A stretch of DNA of 64,000 nt from NCBI GenBank assembly GCA_017462125.1, contig JAFTRQ010000193.1:54684-118683 (forward strand). The letters are read 5' to 3'. This document shows, piece by piece, positions 1 to 9,351 of this stretch; positions within the stretch are counted from its first letter, which is position 1, and the number at the start of each line of letters is the position of its first letter. Under the pieces are notes generated by a model, which had not been told where the DNA came from, ran no database searches, and saw only the letters and a program-made list of their open reading frames with translations. A program made the position numbers and the translations under genes. Source of the stretch: Clostridia bacterium (GTDB lineage: Bacteria > Bacillota_A > Clostridia > Oscillospirales > CAG-272).

Positions 1-2204
1 TGGATTTCCGTAAAAAGGTCTCTGCGGCGGGCATCAAGGTAACGTCACTGTCTACCAACGATATGTATAATATGCCTAAGATCAAATCGATGGATCTGCG
101 AGATACGTATCGTACTTATAAGGAAGGTCCGTCGCTCAACGAGATCTCGTCCGAAATGTATGAGCTGCAGAACGAGTCGGATCTGTTCTTCAATACGCCG
201 GCGCTCCCTGATGCCTTGACCGCATACAGCAAAGCGGCTGTGATCGGTCTGACAGATTCGGGCAAGGATCCTTTTGTATCTATGACGGGAATGGCATTCT
301 GCACCGATGCGATCTATTACGATCTTCAGCTGCAGAACGGTATTCTGGATTACAGCAACATTTACAATTACCACGGATATGAGGGAATCGAAAGCAAAGC
401 AAGCTATGCCAGGAAAGCTGTGCTGGCATATTCACCCGAAGGTGCAACAAGAGCGATCTATATGACCGAAAACGGTAAAAAGGTTTGGGCAGACCAAAAT
501 GAGATCGTATACGAGAATCAGCAATTTGAAATGTGCAGATATGCTATGACAGCCTCTGCCAAGATCCTTGCCGAGGGTACGGATAAGTGGTTTTGGTTCA
601 TAGCCCGTGCGTTCCTTGAAACAGGTGGAGGCTTTGGCAATATGCATGCGTGGACACATCAGCCGTATCCCGTGGCATCCACCCTATCCAATCTGACGCA
701 TCAGCTTGGTATGGCTAAGTATATCGGCAAGCTGGCAGATCTGCCCGAAAAAACTTGGGGATACCTATTTGATCACGGAGAGCACGACGTTGCGATCCTC
801 TATTCCCGCGGTGAAAGCACGGTTAAGCTTTTGGCAGAGCGGTTGACTGTGGTCGATATGTTTGGCGGCGAGAGGACTCTTACAGCGGACGAAAGCGGCT
901 ATATTACGCTTGTGGCAACCAAGGATCCTGTCTTTGTGGTTTTCCATGATCGGGTAGCCGAATCGATTTGCTATAAGAGTGCTTACGAGGTCACAAGATG
1001 TGAAAAGCTGACCTTTACCGATACGCAACGCGTGGTGCTCAACGCGATATGGGAGGATCAGGATCTGATGAACTCTCTCATTATGCAAAAGGGCTATCTG
1101 TTTGATGAAACCGACGAGCAGAGAGTGACGTTGCGTATCTATAATCTTAACGACAAGCCCGTCAGCGGCAGAGCGTACGTAGAGAAGGAATATAGTGACC
1201 ACTTTGACGTGACCGTCAAAAATGCCGAATTTACCGCGGAGGCTTGGGGCAGGGCAGACGTTGAGATCGTATTGAAAACAACGGGCAAGGCGATGATGAA
1301 CAGCGCAGGTGACCTGAAATTCGGAGTGGTGTTGGATAATGGAGAGGAGCCCTCCGCTGCGGTCTGCCGCTATTGGTTCAAGGCGGATGATATGAACGTG
1401 GCGGATGAGGACATTGTCAGATTCGAGGGCTTTATGGATGAATCCAATTGGAATCTGAAGAATATTATGACTCCCGGATCTATGAGTATGGATGCGAATG
1501 AGGCTGAGCAGAGTATAACGATCAAAGCAGATCACGGCGGATCCTATGCGCAATGGTTCTTCCCGGAATATTTCGTCAAGAATCCCGAGATCCTTGATGG
1601 CGCTGACGGAATCGTTTTCCGCAGAAAGCATTCTGCGGATGTCAAGACCAAGTTGACCGCGTTTGTGTGCTTAAAGGATGGCAGGTCCTATTGGAGCGGT
1701 GACGCTTCGGGTGTGAAGATGACCGAGGATTGGAAAACCGTCACCTTCCCGTGGGAGACCTTCATGATCTTTGCTTCTCCCGAAGGCTTTAACGACCCGA
1801 GACCCTTTGATCCCAAGCAGATCTATATGGTGCGCATCGGCGCAAGCGGCACACCCAAGGATTTCATCCCCGACACCACCGTCAAGGATTTCGGAATCTA
1901 TTATGATCGGTTCAATGCTACTGTAGCGCATCCCGGCCGAATTACGGTAGACGGGGTGGAAGAGGCATATCATTATTCCGATTCCAAGAATTTGCACGTT
2001 GTTGCAACGCTTCCGGAGGACGTGATCGGAGACGTACGCGTACATCTTGGAAAAACGCCGTATGGGAAATGGACGCTTTGCGGAAATCGGGTCGAGATCG
2101 ATCTGACGAGTCTTGGCAGAGGTGAATATGTCCTGCAGGTATCCGGCAAGACAAGAATGAACTACAGATACGCAAAATATACAACGTTTTATATTGAAGG
2201 ATGA
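1..2204 (+). CDS. Large probable glycoside hydrolase, 3' part (5' end outside window)
   Basis: The gene is cut by the window edge. The frame is open from base 3 with no stop, so at least 733 residues are present, and the ATG at 63 has no ribosome binding site and is probably internal. The N-terminal third reads like the end of a TIM-barrel hydrolase: alternating strands and helices, a TENG strand that could carry a catalytic Glu, and an aromatic-rich FWF segment followed by a Gly-rich loop. The remainder looks like beta-sandwich modules, with a jelly-roll-like stretch at about residues 490-640 (many Trp/Tyr, GGSYAQWFF, WKTVTFPW) that resembles a carbohydrate-binding domain. No signal peptide can be judged. 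It sits 4 bases upstream of glycerate kinase and a CE15 esterase, which supports a role in polysaccharide breakdown. The family was not recognised and the glycosidase call is inference. Confidence 0.5.
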   Translation, partial: DFRKKVSAAGIKVTSLSTNDMYNMPKIKSMDLRDTYRTYKEGPSLNEISSEMYELQNESDLFFNTPALPDALTAYSKAAVIGLTDSGKDPFVSMTGMAFCTDAIYYDLQLQNGILDYSNIYNYHGYEGIESKASYARKAVLAYSPEGATRAIYMTENGKKVWADQNEIVYENQQFEMCRYAMTASAKILAEGTDKWFWFIARAFLETGGGFGNMHAWTHQPYPVASTLSNLTHQLGMAKYIGKLADLPEKTWGYLFDHGEHDVAILYSRGESTVKLLAERLTVVDMFGGERTLTADESGYITLVATKDPVFVVFHDRVAESICYKSAYEVTRCEKLTFTDTQRVVLNAIWEDQDLMNSLIMQKGYLFDETDEQRVTLRIYNLNDKPVSGRAYVEKEYSDHFDVTVKNAEFTAEAWGRADVEIVLKTTGKAMMNSAGDLKFGVVLDNGEEPSAAVCRYWFKADDMNVADEDIVRFEGFMDESNWNLKNIMTPGSMSMDANEAEQSITIKADHGGSYAQWFFPEYFVKNPEILDGADGIVFRRKHSADVKTKLTAFVCLKDGRSYWSGDASGVKMTEDWKTVTFPWETFMIFASPEGFNDPRPFDPKQIYMVRIGASGTPKDFIPDTTVKDFGIYYDRFNATVAHPGRITVDGVEEAYHYSDSKNLHVVATLPEDVIGDVRVHLGKTPYGKWTLCGNRVEIDLTSLGRGEYVLQVSGKTRMNYRYAKYTTFYIEG

Positions 2205-2208
2205 ATAG

Positions 2209-3363
2209 ATGAAGGTTACGGTTGCAATCGACTCCTTTAAAGGAAGTCTGTCCTCTCTTGAGGCAGGGCTGGCGGCAAAAGCAGGTGTGCTGAAGATATA
2301 TCCCGATGCCGACGTTCGTGTCTGCCCGATGGCAGATGGCGGTGAGGGTACAGCGCGGACTCTTGTGGATGCGTTACGAGGCGAGTACGTGTCTCTTGCG
2401 GTTTCAGATCCGCTTGGCAGGGCTATTGTCGCTGAGTACGGGTATATTCCGGATCAAAAAACAGCTGTTATCGAGATGGCATCAGCGTCGGGCATTACCT
2501 TAATTGGTGCGGAGGAGCGAGATTTGATGAAGACCTCCACCTTTGGCACGGGTGAGATAATCAAGGACGCAATTCTGCGCGGATGCCGCAGATTTATCAT
2601 TGGTATTGGCGGTAGCGCAACCAATGACGGTGGAGTGGGTATGCTTGAGGCATTGGGCTTTCGCTTCTTGGATGCAAAGGGAGATCCCGTTCCTCGCGGT
2701 GCGCAAGGATTGGCAAGCCTTGTAAGGATAGAGAATAAATCCGTTATGTCGGAGCTTGCCGAATGTAGCTTTACCGTGGCGTGTGACGTTGCCAACCCGC
2801 TTTGCGGAGAGCATGGATGCAGTGCTGTATACGGTCCGCAAAAGGGAGCCGACGCCGAGCAGATCGAAAAAATGGATGTATGGCTTGCCAATTTTGCCGA
2901 GTTGACCAAGGAAATGAATCCCGATGCCGATCCTGATTATCCCGGTGCAGGTGCGGCGGGAGGCATGGGATTTGCATTGCTGTCGTATCTGAATGCAAGG
3001 CTGACATCGGGAATCCTACTTGTGATGAACGAGGTCGGCTTGGAGGCAGAGATTGCCGATTCGGATTTTGTGATCACAGGTGAGGGACGGCTTGACGGGC
3101 AGTCTCTGATGGGTAAGGTTCCCGTAGGTGTTGCAGGGCTTGCGAAAAAATACGGCAAGACGACACTTGCTTTTTCGGGAGCGGTAACAAAGGATGCCGA
3201 AATTTTGAATGCGTACGGGATCGACGCGTTTTTCCCGATTTTGAGACAGGTTTGTACGCTTGAAGAAGCTATGAATATTGAAAACGCCGCCGAAAATCTT
3301 CAAAAAACGGTGGCACAGGTATTTGGTTTGATAAAAGCTATGGAGGAAAAGAAAAATGCTTGA
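2209..3363 (+). CDS. Glycerate 2-kinase (GarK/GlxK family)
   Basis: This 384-residue enzyme is expected to phosphorylate D-glycerate with ATP, feeding glycerate from sugar-acid catabolism into glycolysis. Visible family signatures are DSFKGSL at residues 8-14, MADGGEGT at 41-48, STFGTGEII at about 110-118, GIGGSATNDGG at 132-142 and a late GEGRLDGQS. The length matches the single-domain bacterial family. The start has a GAAGGA site 8 bases upstream and follows the previous stop by 4 bases. The 3' end overlaps the CE15 esterase gene by 8 bases, so the three genes are translationally coupled. Glycerate is an end product of glucarate, galactarate and some uronate routes, which fits the neighbouring glucuronoyl esterase and sugar oxidoreductases. 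Confidence 0.93.
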   Translation: MKVTVAIDSFKGSLSSLEAGLAAKAGVLKIYPDADVRVCPMADGGEGTARTLVDALRGEYVSLAVSDPLGRAIVAEYGYIPDQKTAVIEMASASGITLIGAEERDLMKTSTFGTGEIIKDAILRGCRRFIIGIGGSATNDGGVGMLEALGFRFLDAKGDPVPRGAQGLASLVRIENKSVMSELAECSFTVACDVANPLCGEHGCSAVYGPQKGADAEQIEKMDVWLANFAELTKEMNPDADPDYPGAGAAGGMGFALLSYLNARLTSGILLVMNEVGLEAEIADSDFVITGEGRLDGQSLMGKVPVGVAGLAKKYGKTTLAFSGAVTKDAEILNAYGIDAFFPILRQVCTLEEAMNIENAAENLQKTVAQVFGLIKAMEEKKNA

Positions 3364-4393
3364 ACAGATTTTGAAGGACAGAAGCGTTCCCGAATTGAAG
3401 GGAAGAGAAGAAATGCTTGATATTATGCAGAAAGAGGTCTACGGATATCTTCCTGCCAAGCCCGACAAGCTGACTTGGACGGTGAAAAACAATTACATCG
3501 GCGCGTTCTGCGCAGGCAAGGCTACGGCACAGTACGTTGAGCTGACCGCACAGATGGGTGAGAAAACCTTTACCTTCCCCTTTATGGCGGTGATTCCCAC
3601 AAGCGCGGGACCTCACCCCTTCTTCATCCACATCAATTTCCGCCCCAACGTTCCCGACAGATATATGCACTCCGAGGAAATAATCGATAACGGCTTTGCT
3701 TGCCTTTCCTTCTGTTATGAGGACGTCACCAAGGATAACGGGGACTTTACAAGCGGGCTTGCAGGAGTGCTTTACGAGAACGGAGAAAGAAAGCCTACCG
3801 ACGCGGGTAAGATCGCAATGTGGGCTTGGGCGGCGCAGAGAGTCATGGACTATGCCGAGCAGGAGCCCCGTCTTGATAAGAGCTGTGCTATCGTTTGCGG
3901 ACACTCCCGCCTTGGCAAAACAGCGCTCTTCTGCGGTGCGACGGACGAGAGATTTAAGTTCGTCTATTCCAACAATTCCGGATGCAGTGGTGCGGCGATA
4001 ACTCGCGATAAGGTGGGAGAAACCGTAGAGGCGATCTGCCGTGTATTCCCGTTCTGGTTCTGCGAGAATTATAAACAGTATGTAAACCGTGAGCACGATA
4101 TGCCCTTCGATCAGCACTATCTCATAGCAGCGGTTGCTCCCCGAAACGCTTACGTTGCAAGTGCGTGGGAGGATCAATGGGCCGATCCCGCCAGCGAGAT
4201 GCTCGCCTGCGTGGCGGCTGCTCCCGCGTATGAAAAGCTCGGCCTTGCGGGCTTTGTTTGCGAGGACAGATTGCCTAAGGTCGGAGATGTCTATCACGAA
4301 GGCAATATCGGCTACCACCTTCGCGCGGGACTTCACTATTTTTCACGCGAGGATTGGAATAAGGCTATTGCCTTCATAAATAGCAAAAAATAA
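3356..4393 (+). CDS. CE15-like glucuronoyl esterase (alpha/beta hydrolase)
   Basis: The 345-residue protein carries the hallmark of carbohydrate esterase family 15: a nucleophile-elbow motif GHSRLGK at residues 182-188 (Ser184), followed by NNSGCSGAA at 206-214, and a C-terminal His327 in the HLRAGLH segment. These enzymes cleave the ester between 4-O-methyl-glucuronic acid on xylan and lignin alcohols. No signal peptide is visible; the protein starts MLEQILKDRS, so a cytoplasmic location and a soluble imported substrate are likely. The start has GGAGG about 9 bases upstream and overlaps the glycerate kinase gene by 8 bases. A 15-bp inverted repeat follows the stop. The exact substrate is inferred, since other CE15-fold esterases exist. 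Confidence 0.82.
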   Translation: MLEQILKDRSVPELKGREEMLDIMQKEVYGYLPAKPDKLTWTVKNNYIGAFCAGKATAQYVELTAQMGEKTFTFPFMAVIPTSAGPHPFFIHINFRPNVPDRYMHSEEIIDNGFACLSFCYEDVTKDNGDFTSGLAGVLYENGERKPTDAGKIAMWAWAAQRVMDYAEQEPRLDKSCAIVCGHSRLGKTALFCGATDERFKFVYSNNSGCSGAAITRDKVGETVEAICRVFPFWFCENYKQYVNREHDMPFDQHYLIAAVAPRNAYVASAWEDQWADPASEMLACVAAAPAYEKLGLAGFVCEDRLPKVGDVYHEGNIGYHLRAGLHYFSREDWNKAIAFINSKK

Positions 4394-4424
4394 CTAAAAT
4401 CTTAAAATTTATGTAATTTGTCTA

Positions 4425-4473
4425 TTTATTTTCACCTTACAATGTGGTATAATCACATTGTAAGGTGATTTTT
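4425..4473 (+). promoter_or_regulatory. Perfect 15-bp inverted repeat wrapped around a TATAAT box
   Basis: Arms at 4432-4446 and 4454-4468 are perfectly complementary and separated by 7 bases. The loop contains TATAAT (4448-4453) preceded by TGG, an extended -10, with TTTATT at 4425-4430 exactly 17 bases upstream as a weak -35. Five T follow the second arm. The element could therefore terminate the CE15 operon, act as an operator occluding a promoter for the downstream oxidoreductase genes, or both. Confidence 0.6.
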
Positions 4474-4531
4474 GTAAAATGAGAGGATGAAGGAAAACGT
4501 CCTGAAATTTTTATATCAAAGGAGAGCAATT

Positions 4532-5770
4532 ATGAAAAAGGTAAGAATTGGCGTTTTTGGGGGCTTTCGTGGAGCAAGTATGATCAAATATGCTCGAATT
4601 GCCGAAAATGCCGAGCTGGTAGCTGTTTGTGATAAGCTTCCCGAGGTCATCGAAAAGCAGAAGGAGCTTTGCGGAGATCAGGTTGCGTATTATGACAACT
4701 TTGAGGACTTTATCAAGCACGATATGGATGCAGTCATCCTTGCAAACTATGCCAATGAGCACGCCCCCTATGCCATTCGCTGTATGAAGGCAGGCAAGCA
4801 CGTTTTCAGTGAGGTGTTGCCCGTTCAGACAATGAAGGAGGCCGTTGAGCTGGTTGAGGCTGTTGAGGAGACCGGTATGATATACGCTTACGGCGAAAAT
4901 TATTGCTATATGCCGGGCCCCTACGAGATGAGAAGGCTCTATCTCGAGGGAAAAATGGGTGAGTTCGAATACGGTGAGGGTGAATATATCCACAACTGTG
5001 AATCTATTTGGCACAATATCACCTACGGTGACCGTGACCATTGGAGAAACAATATGTATTCAACCTTTTATTGCACCCATTCTTTGGGTCCGATCATTCA
5101 TATAACCGGTTTGCGCCCTGTGAAGGTTACGGGATATGAGGGCTTGATGAATGAGCGAAATTTGCGCGTTGGATGTAAGCCTGCTCAGTACGGTATCGAA
5201 ATGGTTGAATTTGAGAATGGCGGTATTGCGAAGAGTATACACGGCGGACTCTATAAGGGTTCGGTTTGGTATTCGTTGTACGGTAGCCACGGAAGAATGG
5301 AGACAGTAAGAGAGGACGCCGACATTCAGAATATGGTAAAGAGACTTTACACAAACTTTGACGATTGCAGCGGTGCATATGATACTACTAAAAAGCAGGA
5401 CTATATTCCTGTGAGAGATATGGATGACGTGGCAAAGGATTTCGGTCACGGTCAATCCGACTTCTATACGATGTATCACTTCGTTCGTAAAATTCAGGGA
5501 TATGAGGATGCAGACATAATTGACGTATATGAGGCACTTGATATGTTCCTGCCCGGTCTTTGGGCATACCGTTCCATCCTCGCAGGCGGTATCCCGATGG
5601 AAATTCCAAATCTCCGTGATAAGGCTGAGAGAGACAAGTGGAGAAACGACACCTTATGCACCGATAAAAAGGTTGCTGGAGATCAGTGGGTCCCCTCCTC
5701 GTCTAAGGGCGACGTCGAAATCCCCGACGAGGTTTATGAAAATATGAGAAACAAATGGTTGAAGAAATAA
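4532..5770 (+). CDS. Gfo/Idh/MocA family oxidoreductase, copy 1
   Basis: This 412-residue NAD(P)-dependent sugar oxidoreductase begins with a Rossmann fold (GVFGGFRG at residues 7-14). I chose the ATG at 4532 because AAAGGAG lies 7 bases upstream and the start then matches the paralogue 77 bases downstream; an in-frame ATG at 4487 is possible but poorly supported. The usual EKP motif of the family, whose Lys contributes to catalysis, is replaced by SEVLPVQT in both copies, so this is a divergent subfamily. Members act on sugars, uronates and inositols, and the CE15 and glycerate kinase genes suggest a hexuronate or related sugar acid. The copies agree at roughly four of five residues by eye. 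Confidence 0.88.
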   Translation: MKKVRIGVFGGFRGASMIKYARIAENAELVAVCDKLPEVIEKQKELCGDQVAYYDNFEDFIKHDMDAVILANYANEHAPYAIRCMKAGKHVFSEVLPVQTMKEAVELVEAVEETGMIYAYGENYCYMPGPYEMRRLYLEGKMGEFEYGEGEYIHNCESIWHNITYGDRDHWRNNMYSTFYCTHSLGPIIHITGLRPVKVTGYEGLMNERNLRVGCKPAQYGIEMVEFENGGIAKSIHGGLYKGSVWYSLYGSHGRMETVREDADIQNMVKRLYTNFDDCSGAYDTTKKQDYIPVRDMDDVAKDFGHGQSDFYTMYHFVRKIQGYEDADIIDVYEALDMFLPGLWAYRSILAGGIPMEIPNLRDKAERDKWRNDTLCTDKKVAGDQWVPSSSKGDVEIPDEVYENMRNKWLKK

Positions 5771-5847
5771 TTCTTGAAACAGATGTTTTTTGATATATTG
5801 AAGCAAAGAGTCAAAAGATTATAAAAATATTATTTGGGGAGAGTTTT

Positions 5848-7083
5848 ATGAAAAAGGTAAGAATCGGTGTGCTTGGCGGCTTTCGCGGAACAAGTATGAT
5901 CAATTATGCGCGCATTGCGGACAATGCGGAGCTTGTAGCAATCTGCGATAAGCTTCCTGAGGTTATTGAAAAACAAAAGAAGGTCTGCGGAGATCAGGTT
6001 GCGTATTACGACAATTTTGAAGACTTTATCAAGCACGATATGGATGCGGTCATCCTTGCAAACTATGCAAACGAGCATGCCCCCTTTGCCATTCGTTGTA
6101 TGAAGGCAGGCAAGCACGTTTTCAGTGAGGTTTTGCCTGTTCAGACGATGAAGGAGGCAGTCGAGCTGATCGAAGCCGTTGAAGAGACGGGAAAGATCTA
6201 TGCATATGGCGAAAATTATTGCTATATGCCCGGCCCTTACGAAATGAGAAAGCTCTACCGTGAGGGAAAGATCGGTGAGTTTGAATACGGTGAGGGTGAA
6301 TACGTCCACAACTGCGAGCCCATTTGGCACAGTATTACGTACGGCGATCCCGAGCATTGGAGAAACCATATGTACGCTACCTTCTATTGCACGCATTCTC
6401 TGGGTCCCATCGTCCATATTACAGGCCTGCGCCCTGTAAGGGTTACGGGATATGAAGGAACAAAGAACGAAAGAGGTCTTCGCGTTGGAAGAGCTGCGGG
6501 ACAGTTTGGAATAGAGATGGTAGAGTTTGAGAACGGAGGCATCGCGAAGTCGATTCACGGAGACCTGTACAAGAATTCCATTTGGTACAGTATTTACGGA
6601 AGCAAAGGCAGAATGGAGACCGCAAGAGAGGATTGCGATTTGCGAGCTGTGCAGAGACTTTTTACTAATTTTGATGAATACAGCGGTGCTTACGACAAGA
6701 CCGAAAAGCAGGATTATGCTCCTGCAAGAGATGTGGATGAGATAGCTGCGGGATTCGGTCACGGCAACTCTGACTTCTATACCATGTATAACTTTGTCAG
6801 AAAGATCCAGGGATATGAGGATGCCGATACCATCGACGTTTACGAAGCGTTGGATATGTTCCTCCCCGGCCTTTGGGCATACCGCTCCATCATCGCAGGC
6901 GGAATTCCTATGGAAATTCCCAATCTTCGTGATAAGGCAGAGAGAGACAAGTGGAGAAACGATACCTTCTGTACCGATAAAAAGGTTGCGGGAGATCAGT
7001 GGCATTCTTCCTTCTCAAAGGGCGAGCCCGACATTCCCGACGAGGTCTACGAAAGAATGAAGAATAAATGGCAGGGAAAATGA
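5848..7083 (+). CDS. Gfo/Idh/MocA family oxidoreductase, copy 2
   Basis: This 411-residue paralogue of the preceding gene keeps the same MKKVRIGV start, Rossmann Gly-rich loop and SEVLPVQT in place of EKP. A GGGGAGAG ribosome binding site precedes the ATG. The two genes are separated by 77 bases with no hairpin, so co-transcription is likely. Differences cluster in the middle of the protein (about residues 210-290), a plausible substrate-facing part, which would fit divergence of specificity after a tandem duplication. The AraC regulator follows 29 bases later. Confidence 0.88.
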   Translation: MKKVRIGVLGGFRGTSMINYARIADNAELVAICDKLPEVIEKQKKVCGDQVAYYDNFEDFIKHDMDAVILANYANEHAPFAIRCMKAGKHVFSEVLPVQTMKEAVELIEAVEETGKIYAYGENYCYMPGPYEMRKLYREGKIGEFEYGEGEYVHNCEPIWHSITYGDPEHWRNHMYATFYCTHSLGPIVHITGLRPVRVTGYEGTKNERGLRVGRAAGQFGIEMVEFENGGIAKSIHGDLYKNSIWYSIYGSKGRMETAREDCDLRAVQRLFTNFDEYSGAYDKTEKQDYAPARDVDEIAAGFGHGNSDFYTMYNFVRKIQGYEDADTIDVYEALDMFLPGLWAYRSIIAGGIPMEIPNLRDKAERDKWRNDTFCTDKKVAGDQWHSSFSKGEPDIPDEVYERMKNKWQGK

Positions 7084-7112
7084 TCTGCTAAGATTTTCAG
7101 GGGAAGAGAAAA

Positions 7113-7913
7113 GTGGAAAATATTTGCAGATTTATGCCGACAGGCTCGGCACCCGATGTCATACAGATCATCAATTTTGTCTATGAGACAAAGCGTGTGG
7201 CAAATTTTGAGCCGAAGATCAGCTCGGTCTACCGTGTGCATTACGTTACCTGCGGCTCTGCTATGGTACAATGCGGAAGCTTGCGGCGCGAGGTAAAGCG
7301 GGGAGACGTTTTCTTCATTTTTCCGTCAATACCGTATGTGATCGAGGGGCAGGAGGATTTTAAGTATCTGTATATCAGCTTTATCGGAATTCGCGCCAAT
7401 ATGCTGACAGAGCGTCTCGGCATCGGTAGCAGGAGCTTTGTTTATGAGGGCTTTGAGAATCTTGAGAGCCTTTGGCGCGAGGGAATCGAAGCGTCGCCTG
7501 AAACCGTCGATCTCGCCGGGGAGAGCGTTTTGCTGTACACCCTGATGCATATCGGCAACAGAACGCACGATAAGGAGACGGATCATCCCGTCCACGCGAA
7601 TGTGGAGCGCTTTTTGCTGGTGAAAAAGTATATAGACGATAATTTTTCCGATTGCGCACTTTCACTTGATCGTATTGGCGCAGAGTTTGCCTACAACAAA
7701 AAGTATCTCTCCACAGCGTTCAAAAAGCACTTCAAGATCGGTATCACGGAATATCTCAATACGGTTCGAATCAATCACGCGTGTATTCTGATGGATCAGA
7801 ATTATACCAGCGTCAGCGATATTGCGTATCTTTGCGGATATGATGATCCGATGTATTTCTCCCGCGTTTTCAAGAAAAAGATGGGAGTGCCGCCGAGAGA
7901 GTATATGAAATAA
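7113..7913 (+). CDS. AraC family transcriptional regulator
   Basis: This 266-residue regulator has an N-terminal cupin-like sugar-sensing domain (residues about 20-120, including RGDVFFIFPS) and a C-terminal pair of helix-turn-helix motifs (from about residue 175, ending CGYDDPMYFSRVFKKKMGVPPREY), the classical AraC/XylS signature. The start is GTG with AGGGGAAG 6-8 bases upstream. It is the last gene of the carbohydrate operon and probably controls it in response to a pathway sugar. The 15-bp palindrome at 4432-4468 is a possible target, though AraC proteins usually bind direct repeats, so this is a guess. Confidence 0.92.
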   Translation: MENICRFMPTGSAPDVIQIINFVYETKRVANFEPKISSVYRVHYVTCGSAMVQCGSLRREVKRGDVFFIFPSIPYVIEGQEDFKYLYISFIGIRANMLTERLGIGSRSFVYEGFENLESLWREGIEASPETVDLAGESVLLYTLMHIGNRTHDKETDHPVHANVERFLLVKKYIDDNFSDCALSLDRIGAEFAYNKKYLSTAFKKHFKIGITEYLNTVRINHACILMDQNYTSVSDIAYLCGYDDPMYFSRVFKKKMGVPPREYMK

Positions 7914-7918
7914 CAAAC

Positions 7919-7944
7919 AAAAGGAACGCCAAGGCGTTCCTTTT
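7919..7944. terminator. Bidirectional terminator between convergent genes
   Basis: Twelve-base arms (7919-7930 and 7933-7944) built on AAAAGGAACGCC are flanked by A-rich and T-rich runs, so the hairpin can stop both the AraC transcript and the minus-strand membrane protein transcript. It overlaps the stop codon of the latter. Confidence 0.85.
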
Positions 7945-9232
7945 ATGAATCATATTTATCTCTGCGGCTCTGCCTCTCAACGTGATTGAAAAAGCCGGTA
8001 GCAGTATAAATGGTGTATTTGTGCATATCCTCGCCCGTATCGATCAGACGAAACTCTGAGCCCTCCACGGCAAAGGCCGTGGTGGGTGTGGGGTTTAGGA
8101 TCACGATTCTTTTTCCTTCAATATCGGGGAAGTTTAATTTGTGCGACATACGGTAGCCGAATATCATATTTGTCGGGTTTTCTTTTCCACCCATTTTTCC
8201 AATATCGACCACTTGACCAAAGGAACCGCCCTTGGAGAGCAGACCGCCGCCGCGAAGGTGCATTCCGTGCTCAACCATATATTCGTCGGGCTTGAAGTAC
8301 ATCGGTGCGTTGATCTTGGCGCAGGTGATGACAATTCCGTTGTACACGTCGCCTTTTGCGGTAGTGACCTCAAGAGTGAGGGGAAGCAAGGTCGTAAATG
8401 CGCTGAGTCTTTTGTAGCCTGTGAATCTTACGGTAGCAAGCCCCTCGCGCTCCATCTGCTTCAGCTTGCGAAGCAATATATTTCTGCGCTTTGTATTATG
8501 GATCACACGGATGATCAGACCAATTGCGATCGGGATCAGCGGCAAAAGCAACACAACGTACCATAAGGCGATCATGATTATAAGTACCGCCGGGATCAAT
8601 GCAAGCAAATATTCGTGGCAAAGCCAACAGCAAAGAGCAAAGACTATGGTGTAGCCTATGGGCTGCAGTACCATTTGATGGGGCTTGAATTTATCGGGAT
8701 CGCTGTTTCGCTTAAAGGTGGACTTTTCCATGAAAAAGGGGAGATCTCTTTCGTTATCCCATTTGTTTTGAAGCAACCAAAGCTGGGTGAGGCGAAGTGT
8801 CGCCATCGTTGCCACTGCCAAAAGGCGCGAAATGGCAATGTCTGCGTCGAAAAGATAATCCAAAAGGCTGTGGTATCCGTTTGTGAAGGTCAGGACCGAA
8901 AACAGCATACTCACGGCAAAAGAGATCAGGTATTGCGTCCTTGTGATCAACGCTGCGCCGGAGTTGCTTTTGTAATACTCGCGCTTATTGAAAAGATCAA
9001 GGTTGTCGTAATAATAGAAGATCAGTATGCCAACGGCAATCGATAGCAACGGATATACCAATCTGACTATGATATTCGGCCATAGATCAACAAAATCAAC
9101 ACCGTTTTCAAGCAGGGTGTGTTCGTATGAAAATACGATCAGGTTCGAAAACACTGCAGCGGATATGGAGGCGGCAAGAGAAGTGAAGAAATTACGATAG
9201 ATCGGTGCCGCTTTGTAAAGCTTTTCCAACAT
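7943..9232 (-). CDS. Integral membrane protein of unknown function
   Basis: This 429-residue protein has about five or six hydrophobic spans in its first 240 residues, including clear ones near residues 13-34, 50-70 and 190-240, followed by a soluble C-terminal half rich in beta strands (KRLSAFTTLLPLTLEV onward). No known catalytic motif was recognised. The C-terminal half has a run of Gly (HLRGGGLLSKGG) and could be a ligand-binding or regulatory domain. The gene stands alone on the minus strand with its own consensus promoter containing a perfect palindrome, so expression is probably controlled by a dedicated repressor. Function unknown. Confidence 0.8.
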   Translation of the reverse strand: MLEKLYKAAPIYRNFFTSLAASISAAVFSNLIVFSYEHTLLENGVDFVDLWPNIIVRLVYPLLSIAVGILIFYYYDNLDLFNKREYYKSNSGAALITRTQYLISFAVSMLFSVLTFTNGYHSLLDYLFDADIAISRLLAVATMATLRLTQLWLLQNKWDNERDLPFFMEKSTFKRNSDPDKFKPHQMVLQPIGYTIVFALCCWLCHEYLLALIPAVLIIMIALWYVVLLLPLIPIAIGLIIRVIHNTKRRNILLRKLKQMEREGLATVRFTGYKRLSAFTTLLPLTLEVTTAKGDVYNGIVITCAKINAPMYFKPDEYMVEHGMHLRGGGLLSKGGSFGQVVDIGKMGGKENPTNMIFGYRMSHKLNFPDIEGKRIVILNPTPTTAFAVEGSEFRLIDTGEDMHKYTIYTATGFFNHVERQSRRDKYDS

Positions 9233-9351
9233 AATTGAACTCCTTTGGGTGAGGTTGTTTACGCTTTTGCAGAAGAGAAGGCTTTCGCTCAGCTGTTCGC
9301 CATATTGGAACTTATCATTAAATCATTCTTTTGATTTTTATGCTTTAATTC

